Shown here: in pieces, positions 1 to 4,829 of the stretch | Numbering within the stretch: the first letter of the stretch is position 1 | How the letters are laid out: each line of letters begins with the position of its first letter | DNA from: Actinomycetota bacterium | Lineage (GTDB): Bacteria > Actinomycetota > Acidimicrobiia > Acidimicrobiales > Ilumatobacteraceae | Length of the DNA stretch: 6,032 nt | Assembly: GCA_016870295.1 (NCBI GenBank) | Contig: VGBY01000067.1 | Span: 1-6,032, forward strand | Reading direction: 5' to 3' | Notes under the pieces: generated by a model | Told to the model about the DNA's origin: nothing | The model's database searches: none | The model's input: the letters and a program-made list of their open reading frames with translations, nothing else | Program-made: the position numbers and the translations under genes

Positions 1-1458
1 GAAGTCGTGACGAGGGAGAAAGAAGTCGTGCGGTTGGGCCACGGTGGTGGCGACATGAAGGAACTATCCGACGAAGCCATAGAGCGTGGCATCAAATGTT
101 TGGTGCGCTTGGCCGCCATTGCGGAGTCGCACGACGCCGAGGTGCGCGCGGTCGCCACGAGTGCCGTACGCGAGGCGAAGAACCGCTCGGACTTCTTGAA
201 GCAAGTGCGAAAGGCGGCGGGCGTCGACATCGAAGTCGTTTCGGGTGTCGAAGAGGCACGACTCATCCACCTTGGTGTGTTGAACGCCATCGGCATCCAC
301 GACCGACCGATGTTCGTCTGCGACATCGGGGGTGGCAGCACCGAAGTGGTGGTCGGTCTCGACGACGAAGTGCTGTTTGCCCGCAGTTTCAAACTTGGCG
401 CCGTGCGACTTACCGACCGATTCTTTGCAAATACGACGCTGCACCCGAGTGCCGTGCCGAGTTGCCGCGCGTTCATTCGTTCGTCCCTCTCCGTCGTCGC
501 GCCCGAAGTGCAGGAACTCGGTTTCGAGGTCGTCGCTGCATCGTCGGGAACATCCGAAACGATCGCCCGCATGATTCTGCGCATGCGCGGTGACAGTGAA
601 CCCAAGAGCATGAACCGGTTTGAGTTCAGCGGCGACGAGGTGCGCGCCGTGGTGACCGCTCTGCAGTCGGCTTCCACGGTGGAGGAACGCATCAAGCGAT
701 TCGGTCTCGAGTCAAACCGCGGCGACATCATCCTCGCCGGCGCACTCATCCTCGAGGGGCTCGTCGATACGTTCGAGTTGAAGTCGATCATGTTCTCCGA
801 CTACGCACTACGTGAGGGCTTGTTGCTCGACACCTTGCGACGCGAGGGGCTCATCGAGGTTGACAAAGACCACGATGCGGCGCGCCGCAGCGTGCAACAA
901 CTCGCCGACCGCTGCGACGATCGTCCTGATCACTCCCAGCATGTGGCCGAACTCGCCGGTCAACTCTTCGACGAACTTGCTGACACGCTCGCGCTCGCGC
1001 CGGAGAGCAAGCAGTACCTCGAGTTCGCCGCTCTGCTCGCCAATGTGGGTGTGGTGGTGTCGCATGCCAAGCACCACTTGCACACGTACTACCTCGTGCG
1101 CAACGCCGAACTGATGGGTCTGACCGATCGCGAGGTGGAAATCATTGCCCAGATCGCCCGCTACCACCGCAAGAGTGTGCCGAAACCCGAGCACGCCGAG
1201 TTTGCCGCGTTGTCAACCGCGGATCAGCGCCTCGTGCGGAGTCTCGCTGGCATTCTGCGGGTGGCAATCGGGCTCGACCGCACCTACGACGCCCGCGTGA
1301 AGTCGGTCTCGGTGAAGGTGACGGCCAGCGACGTCGTGGTCACCGCCAAATCACGCGGGAAGAAGGCTGATATCTCGTTGAATCTCTACGCCGCCAACGA
1401 ACGCAAGGGACTGCTTGCCGATGTGAGCAAGCGGCGGGTGAAATTCAGCAAAGCCTGA
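1..1458 (+). CDS. ppx: Ppx/GppA-family exopolyphosphatase / pppGpp phosphatase, 5' partial
   Basis: The reading frame is open from base 1 and ends with TGA at 1456-1458, giving 485 visible residues. By family comparison about 35-45 N-terminal residues are missing, including the first phosphate-binding loop, so the GTG at base 7 is not the true start. Enzymes of this ASKHA-fold family hydrolyse inorganic polyphosphate from chain ends and/or the gamma phosphate of pppGpp. Numbering codons from base 1, the SGVEEARLI motif lies near residues 81-89 and the second phosphate loop DIGGGSTE at 108-115; their acidic residues are the catalytic ones in the family. SDYALREGLLLD, near 266-277, closes the phosphatase domain. 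Residues from about 300 form the C-terminal HD-like all-helical domain of long Ppx proteins (DHSQHVAELA, HAKHHLHTYY, ARYHRKSVPK). The usual His-Asp pair is replaced by A347-N348, so metal-dependent HD activity is unlikely. Mycobacterial Ppx proteins mostly lack this extension. Ppx versus GppA specificity cannot be decided from sequence. Confidence 0.93.
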   Translation, partial: EVVTREKEVVRLGHGGGDMKELSDEAIERGIKCLVRLAAIAESHDAEVRAVATSAVREAKNRSDFLKQVRKAAGVDIEVVSGVEEARLIHLGVLNAIGIHDRPMFVCDIGGGSTEVVVGLDDEVLFARSFKLGAVRLTDRFFANTTLHPSAVPSCRAFIRSSLSVVAPEVQELGFEVVAASSGTSETIARMILRMRGDSEPKSMNRFEFSGDEVRAVVTALQSASTVEERIKRFGLESNRGDIILAGALILEGLVDTFELKSIMFSDYALREGLLLDTLRREGLIEVDKDHDAARRSVQQLADRCDDRPDHSQHVAELAGQLFDELADTLALAPESKQYLEFAALLANVGVVVSHAKHHLHTYYLVRNAELMGLTDREVEIIAQIARYHRKSVPKPEHAEFAALSTADQRLVRSLAGILRVAIGLDRTYDARVKSVSVKVTASDVVVTAKSRGKKADISLNLYAANERKGLLADVSKRRVKFSKA

Positions 1459-1526
1459 GGCTCGCCCCGAGACGCGTTGAGGGAGATTGCGGCTCGCGGC
1501 AGGGCGAGTTGGCGAAGAAGCGGTCG

Positions 1527-1715
1527 TTACGCCTGGGGCGCCGAGCCCGGTTCGGGCTTGGCGTCTTTATTGACTTCGGCGTTGCCCTCCGAGAGGCCCT
1601 TTTTTAGTTCTCCTTGCGCGCGACCGAGGTTGCGTGCGATTTTCGGGAGTCGTGAACCACCGAAAAGAACGACGACGAGTGCGATGATGATCCAAATTTC
1701 TGGTCCGCCTGGCAT
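1527..1715 (-). CDS. tatA: Twin-arginine translocase subunit TatA
   Basis: A 62-residue protein with the full TatA/E architecture. A short polar N-terminus with E6 is followed by one transmembrane helix (about residues 7-18, very rich in I, L and V), the F18-G19 hinge, an amphipathic helix (LPKIARNLGRAQGELKKGL, about 23-41), and a short charged, disordered tail rich in K, E, P and A. TatA protomers oligomerise in the cytoplasmic membrane and, with TatC (and TatB where present), pass folded proteins carrying twin-arginine signal peptides. No tatC lies next to it here; separated tat genes are common in actinobacteria. The gene sits 57 bases after whiB on the same strand, so co-transcription is possible. 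Its 3' end is convergent with ppx and contains the likely ppx terminator. A 6-bp inverted repeat just before the ATG overlaps the likely ribosome binding site. Confidence 0.93.
   Translation of the reverse strand: MPGGPEIWIIIALVVVLFGGSRLPKIARNLGRAQGELKKGLSEGNAEVNKDAKPEPGSAPQA
1539..1571 (+). terminator. Intrinsic terminator, probably of the ppx transcript, inside tatA
   Basis: On the + strand CGCCGAGCCCG (1539-1549) pairs with CGGGCTTGGCG (1553-1563). This is an 11-bp stem with one G-U pair and a three-base GTT loop, followed at once by TCTTTATT (1564-1571). The layout is that of a rho-independent terminator reading rightward, about 80 bases after the ppx stop codon. On the opposite strand the G-U pair becomes a C-A mismatch and no T tract follows, so it should act on the + strand only. 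It lies within the last codons of tatA, so the ppx mRNA would be antisense to the tatA 3' end. A weaker hairpin (CCTC/GAGG, 1586-1596) followed by CCC and six T residues (1600-1605) could be a backup. Confidence 0.7.
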
Positions 1716-1720
1716 GCCCG

Positions 1721-1740
1721 CACCCTATCAGGCAAGGGTG
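1721..1740 (-). promoter_or_regulatory. Hairpin in the tatA leader that overlaps the likely ribosome binding site
   Basis: CACCCT and AGGGTG form a perfect 6-bp inverted repeat around an 8-base loop, ending 5 bases before the tatA ATG on the - strand. The only purine-rich, Shine-Dalgarno-like stretch upstream of tatA is the AGGGTG arm itself, so folding of the mRNA would occlude it. The structure could limit tatA translation, attenuate readthrough from whiB or be an operator. No T tract follows, so it is not a classical terminator. The repeat is visible directly; its function is inferred. Confidence 0.35.
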
Positions 1741-1772
1741 AACGGAAAGATTGCGGCGAAACGCCGATTCGG

Positions 1773-2051
1773 TTAAGCGCTGGCCGAGCCGCGGTTGGCT
1801 TGGGCGCGCTGCCGACGCAAGCGACGTCGCTCACGCTCGGATAGCCCGCCCCAGATACCGAACTTTTCGCCGTTGGCAAGCGCATATTCAAGGCACTGCA
1901 CGCGCACTTCGCATCCCCTGCACACTTCTTTGGCCTCACGAGTGGATGCACCACGCTCGGGAAAGAACAGATCGGGATCGACACCCAGGCAGTTTGCCTG
2001 GTCTTGCCATGCGCGGTCGTCACCTTCCGCGACATCGATTCGTTGACTCAC
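1773..2051 (-). CDS. whiB: WhiB-family iron-sulfur transcriptional regulator (WhiB/WhiB2-like)
   Basis: A 92-residue protein with all Wbl hallmarks. Four cysteines C21, C44, C47 and C53 (C-x22-C-x2-C-x5-C) would bind a [4Fe-4S] cluster. The turn motif GIWGG lies at 65-69, and a basic C-terminal stretch (SERERRRLRRQRAQ, about 71-84) contacts DNA. Wbl proteins typically bind region 4 of the principal sigma factor and control redox- or development-linked genes. The run from FFPERGASTREAKEVC to FGIWGGLSERERRRL is, from memory, closest to Streptomyces WhiB and mycobacterial WhiB2/WhmD, which act in septation and cell division; this subtype is a fair inference, not proof. I chose the GTG at 2051 because a strong purine-rich site (2055-2067) precedes it and the protein then has normal family length. 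The frame continues upstream to an ATG at 2183, but the extra 44 residues resemble nothing in the family and cross a repeat-rich region. Confidence 0.93.
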   Translation of the reverse strand: MSQRIDVAEGDDRAWQDQANCLGVDPDLFFPERGASTREAKEVCRGCEVRVQCLEYALANGEKFGIWGGLSERERRRLRRQRAQANRGSASA

Positions 2052-2054
2052 TAT

Positions 2055-2067
2055 CCCCTTCTTCCTA
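2055..2067 (-). promoter_or_regulatory. Ribosome binding site that fixes the whiB GTG start
   Basis: On the - strand the sequence TAGGAAGAAGGGG ends three bases before the GTG at 2051. The AGGA core lies about 11 bases from the start codon and the AAGGGG core 3 bases away. This is the clearest Shine-Dalgarno-like tract in the window and supports the short form of the protein. Confidence 0.6.
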
Positions 2068-2091
2068 CCCCGCCCAAATAACAGCCGTGTC

Positions 2092-2120
2092 ATTCTGGCA
2101 GGTTCGTAAAACTTTTGCAA
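2092..2120 (-). promoter_or_regulatory. Possible sigma70-type promoter of whiB
   Basis: On the - strand TTGCAA (2115-2120) and CAGAAT (2092-2097) are separated by exactly 17 bases; each matches four of six bases of the TTGACA and TATAAT consensus. A start site near 2085 would leave a leader of about 35 bases before the whiB GTG. The stretch is locally A/T-rich in a GC-rich setting, and the iterons lie immediately upstream of the -35 element, where an activator site would be expected. Motif matches this short are weak evidence on their own. Confidence 0.35.
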
Positions 2121-2131
2121 GTCGGACGGAC

Positions 2132-2175
2132 GGTCGGGTCGCGTGCGGTCGGGTCGCGCAACTGGTTGCGTCGCG
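2132..2175. repeat. Three iteron-like 12-mers (consensus GGTYGSGTCGCG) upstream of whiB
   Basis: On the + strand the 12-mer GGTCGGGTCGCG occurs exactly at 2132-2143 and 2147-2158, and a third copy, GGTTGCGTCGCG, at 2164-2175 differs at two positions. Start-to-start spacings are 15 and 17 bases. The first two copies are part of a 13-base exact repeat (2131-2143, 2146-2158). The array lies between the end of the VWA gene and the putative whiB promoter. It could be a multi-site operator for a regulator of whiB. GC-rich sequence makes chance repeats easier, so function is uncertain. Confidence 0.5.
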
Positions 2176-2210
2176 CGATGCACTACCGCGTCGGTCTAAC
2201 TCGCGCGACG
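2169..2210 (-). terminator. 10-bp inverted repeat around the VWA stop codon; candidate 3'-end hairpin
   Basis: CGTCGCGCGA (2169-2178) and TCGCGCGACG (2201-2210) are perfect inverted copies with a 22-base spacer that contains the VWA gene's stop codon. The core 8-mer TCGCGCGA is itself a palindrome, so it occurs as both a direct and an inverted repeat. The left arm overlaps the third iteron and a smaller hairpin (CGCAAC/GTTGCG, 2157-2170). No T tract follows on the - strand, so this is at best a U-less terminator or an mRNA-stabilising 3' structure. The repeat is certain; the role is not. Confidence 0.3.
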
Positions 2211-4211
2211 TCTGCCTGTGCGACGCAGCGACCGCTTGTGCTCCAGGAAGTCGACAAGCACATACTCGCCGAGTGTCTCGGGTGTGGTGAAGAAGGCCCG
2301 ACCCTTGTTGATCTGGGTCAATTGCTCCACGAACCCGCGCAACGCGCCGGTGGCATCCAACATGAACGTATTGATGCGAATGTCTTCGCGGGTGCAGCGC
2401 AACACCTCGCGCAGTGTGGCCTCGATCGTGAGGTAGGTCGGCGGATAACTGAAGAAAACCTCCCCGTCATCCTGGATGTGCGCAGTCGGCTCGCCGTCGG
2501 TAATCATGATGATTTGCTTGGTGCCGCTTTGGCGCGCGAGCATCCGGCGCGCCAGCGTGAACCCGTGCTGCATGTTGGTGCCGTAGACGAAGTCCCACGA
2601 CACTTCCGGCAGTTGCTCGGCTCGTAGTTCGCGGGCGGTTTCGCTGAACCCCACCAGCCCTAGGTAGTCGCGGGGGAACTGCGACGAGATCAGCGAGTGC
2701 AGCGCCATGGCCACCTTCTTGGCCGGCAGGAAGTTGTCGCGCATCGGCATCGACAGCGAAAGATCAACCATCAGCACGGTGGATGAACGGGTCATCTGCT
2801 CGGTTTGGTCGATCTCGAAGTCATCGGGATGCAGACGCAGCGGCAGCCCGCCGCCCTGCCGCCGCAAGGTGTTGCGCAGGGTGCCCTGCAGGTCGAGGTG
2901 GAACGGGTCTCCATATTCATAGGCCTTTGTCTCGTGGGCTCGTTCGTGGCCGGAGCCGATGCGTTCGATGCGGTGTTGCCCGAGGGCGTCGCGCTCGAGG
3001 CGGCCGAACAGGTCGCGGAGGGCCTCTTTGCCGATGCTGCGCAGCCCGCGTGGGGTGAGCTCGAGGCGGCCCTCTTTTTGGTCGATCAGTCCCGCTTCGC
3101 GCAGGGTTTCGGTCAGCCGGGAGAGCCGGTCGAGCGACTCGGCCGATACGTCACCGAGCAGACGGCGCACGGCATCCATGTCGACTTCTTGCAATGCGGC
3201 CGGCGACGAGGCATTCTGCAGAAACTGCTCGAGCGCATCGAGATCGTTCAATTCCTGAATGCGCTGGAGAGCCTCGCCAAACGGCATCGGCTGATCACCG
3301 CTGAACTGCTGCTCGGAGTCCCACCCCATGCCCGGGTATGCGCCGCGCAGATTGTTCGACAGGCGATCCATCTGCCACTGCAGATCGGCGTCATCGAGCA
3401 TCTGCGCCATGAGCTCCTGTAGTTCGGCACGCTGCTCGGGGCTCATCGAGTTGAGCAGTGCTTGGGCGGCGGCCATGCGACGGGCGAGTTGTTCGAGCAG
3501 TTCTTCGAGCGTCTGCGGATTTTCCGGGAAGAAGTCACCGAAGTTTTCCATGAATTGTTCGAACTGCGGATCCTCCCCACGCTCTTTGCGTTCGATCATC
3601 TCGTTGAGCGCAGCCATCATGTCTTTCATCCGGGCGATGTCGGCTGGTGTCATGTTCTTGGCCGCACTCGAGACCTGCTCGAACTGCCGCTGCACGACTT
3701 GTTGTTTCAGGCGATCGACCAGTTGCTCGAAACGACGTTGTGCGTCGGCTGATTGGAAGTCGTAGTGCCTGAGTTCCTCCACCTTCCGGGCAAGGTCGTC
3801 GGGCAACATGTCGAGGCGCAGGCGACGGTCGGCGGCAGCATCGCGTGCCACCGCTGCCCGACGCTCGTCGCCGGAGTCACCGGCCTTGCGCTCGGCGTCG
3901 TCGATGGCAAGTCGCTCTTCGTCGACGATGTCGTTCAACTCTTGCGCCACACCCTCGAACTCGCTGCCGATGTTGCCGCTCTCAAGCAGCTCTTTGCGTC
4001 GTTCGCGCAGTTTGCGCAGCGTGTCGCGCAAACCCTCGATCTCGCGACCGTTGCGATCGCGCAAGCCTTGCTGCATGATGCGCCGCAACGCAGCATTCGG
4101 GTCGCCGTGATGGATGAGTTCGTCGGCGACCTCTTTGATCAACGAGTCGGCATCGAGCTCGAAGCCCTGCTGCGTGCCGTCCCAACGTGAGTAGCGGAAT
4201 CGCGCGGCCAT
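2196..4211 (-). CDS. VWA-domain protein with intact MIDAS, partner of the MoxR-type ATPase
   Basis: A 671-residue soluble protein with no signal peptide or membrane segment. The N-terminal part (about residues 40-400) is strongly helical and charged, with Arg/Glu-rich coiled-coil-like stretches and Q/M-rich segments. A conserved linker (EYGDPFHLDLQGTLRNT and LHPDDFEIDQTEQMT, about 430-475) leads into a C-terminal von Willebrand A domain. Its metal-ion-dependent adhesion site is complete: D483-L-S485-L-S487, T545 and D572 (in ITDGEPT). Length, order and the start MAARFRYSRWDGTQ match my memory of Rv0959 of Mycobacterium tuberculosis (about 672 residues), which sits beside a MoxR/ChlI-like ATPase. 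By analogy with ChlD/ChlI and MoxR/VWA systems, it should bind a client protein through the MIDAS metal while the ATPase remodels it; the client is unknown. The ATG at 4211 is the first start in this frame, yet no good ribosome binding site precedes it. The gene ends 144 bases before whiB. Confidence 0.9.
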   Translation of the reverse strand: MAARFRYSRWDGTQQGFELDADSLIKEVADELIHHGDPNAALRRIMQQGLRDRNGREIEGLRDTLRKLRERRKELLESGNIGSEFEGVAQELNDIVDEERLAIDDAERKAGDSGDERRAAVARDAAADRRLRLDMLPDDLARKVEELRHYDFQSADAQRRFEQLVDRLKQQVVQRQFEQVSSAAKNMTPADIARMKDMMAALNEMIERKERGEDPQFEQFMENFGDFFPENPQTLEELLEQLARRMAAAQALLNSMSPEQRAELQELMAQMLDDADLQWQMDRLSNNLRGAYPGMGWDSEQQFSGDQPMPFGEALQRIQELNDLDALEQFLQNASSPAALQEVDMDAVRRLLGDVSAESLDRLSRLTETLREAGLIDQKEGRLELTPRGLRSIGKEALRDLFGRLERDALGQHRIERIGSGHERAHETKAYEYGDPFHLDLQGTLRNTLRRQGGGLPLRLHPDDFEIDQTEQMTRSSTVLMVDLSLSMPMRDNFLPAKKVAMALHSLISSQFPRDYLGLVGFSETARELRAEQLPEVSWDFVYGTNMQHGFTLARRMLARQSGTKQIIMITDGEPTAHIQDDGEVFFSYPPTYLTIEATLREVLRCTREDIRINTFMLDATGALRGFVEQLTQINKGRAFFTTPETLGEYVLVDFLEHKRSLRRTGRRRAS

Positions 4212-4237
4212 ACGCGAACCGTAGCATTGGGGGCACG
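4212..4237. other. 26-base divergent gap between the VWA and cyclase genes
   Basis: The start codons of the two genes face away from each other across 26 bases. That is too little for two separate promoters, so each promoter must extend into the neighbouring coding sequence, or one gene is read from further away. TAGCAT (4222-4227) resembles a -10 element for the cyclase, but no -35 is visible at the right distance. On the - strand no Shine-Dalgarno-like tract precedes the VWA ATG, which would fit a leaderless or nearly leaderless mRNA. I see no clear operator. Confidence 0.5.
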
Positions 4238-4789
4238 ATGCGTTATCCGCGCACGATTTTGTTCGTCGACTTGTCGGGTTTTACCGCCTTCATCCAACGC
4301 ACCAGCGATGACGATGCCAAGGCGATGCTGAAGGATTTTCGCACCGTCTCCCGCGATCTCGCATCCGAGCTGGGGGTGCGCATCGACAAGTTCCTCGGTG
4401 ACGGGTTCATGGCGATTGCCACCGACCAGAACAGCGGCATCATCTTTGCCATCGAACTGCAGCGGCGGTTCGCCGAGCGGCTCGGCGACTTGCGATTGCG
4501 AATCGGTATCGCGTCTGGCGACATCATCTTGTTCGAAGGCGAGGACTACATCGGCGACGCCCCCAATCTCGCCTCACGACTCTGCGACGAAGCGGCGAAC
4601 TACGGCGTGCTGATCCCCACCGAACAGGCGCGCCACCTCCCCGAGGGCATCACGGCCGACCCGATCGGTGAGTTCATGCTGAAGGGCTTTGATTATCCGA
4701 TCCACACGTCGCGTCTCGTGGGCGTTGCACCGTCGGGGTACCGCAACGACACCGAGGAGCACTGGACTCGCACACCCTTCGCGGTGTGA
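4238..4789 (+). CDS. Stand-alone class III adenylate cyclase
   Basis: A 183-residue protein consisting almost only of a class III nucleotidyl cyclase catalytic domain. All six canonical residues can be placed: metal-binding D11 (FVDLSGFTAF) and D55 (FLGDGF), the adenine-selecting pair K51 (DKFLGD) and D103 (DYIGDAPN), and the transition-state residues N110 and R114 (NLASR). The Lys/Asp pair predicts ATP to cyclic AMP rather than GTP to cyclic GMP. There is no membrane segment, HAMP, GAF, PAS or other sensor domain, so it should act as a soluble homodimer; the short tail after the FMLKGFDYPIHTSRLVGV strand (about 147-164) is not a recognisable domain. I prefer the ATG at 4238, preceded by GGGGG with a 4-base gap, over an in-frame GTG at 4187 that would overlap the VWA gene. 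It is divergent from the VWA gene (26 bases) and convergent with the ATPase gene (7 bases between stops). Confidence 0.9.
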   Translation: MRYPRTILFVDLSGFTAFIQRTSDDDAKAMLKDFRTVSRDLASELGVRIDKFLGDGFMAIATDQNSGIIFAIELQRRFAERLGDLRLRIGIASGDIILFEGEDYIGDAPNLASRLCDEAANYGVLIPTEQARHLPEGITADPIGEFMLKGFDYPIHTSRLVGVAPSGYRNDTEEHWTRTPFAV

Positions 4790-4829
4790 GGTATCGCTAG
4801 ACGCTCATCGAACGCGAGCGATACACCGC
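4781..4829. terminator. Hairpin spanning the convergent ends of the cyclase and ATPase genes
   Basis: GTATCGCT (4791-4798) and AGCGATAC (4817-4824) form a perfect 8-bp stem. GCGGT (4781-4785) and ACCGC (4825-4829) extend it by five pairs after a 5-base bulge, and CGC/GCG (4802-4804, 4814-4816) can pair within the loop. The structure covers both stop codons, which are only 7 bases apart, and would form in RNA from either strand. No T tract follows on either side. It is a plausible bidirectional, U-less terminator or 3' stabiliser for both genes; the base pairing is visible, the function inferred. Confidence 0.4.

Noticed and set aside
1461..1508. CTCGCCC/GGGCGAG inverted repeat between ppx and tatA as a terminator
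   Set aside because: The 7-bp arms are 34 bases apart with no T tract; the hairpin at 1539-1571 is a far better candidate.
2052..2183. A 44-residue N-terminal extension of WhiB from the ATG at 2183
   Set aside because: The GTG at 2051 has a strong ribosome binding site and gives the normal family length; the extension is Arg/Pro-rich translation of the repeat region.
2131..2209. The repeats as a replication origin or a CRISPR array
   Set aside because: There is no DnaA-box set, AT-rich unwinding region or initiator gene, and the units are too short and too closely spaced for CRISPR repeats and spacers.
1751..2290. A 179-codon + strand open frame covering whiB and its upstream region
   Set aside because: The composition (Arg-, Ser- and His-rich, no domain) is that of a shadow frame, and the opposite strand encodes a textbook WhiB protein.
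2805..3422. A 205-codon open frame on the + strand opposite the VWA gene
   Set aside because: It lies wholly antisense to a well-recognised protein, shows no family motif, and long shadow frames are expected opposite GC-rich genes with strong third-position bias.
3753..4190. A 145-codon + strand open frame opposite the VWA N-terminus
   Set aside because: Its sequence mirrors the helical, Leu/Arg/Glu-rich coding strand and resembles no known protein; it is antisense shadow.
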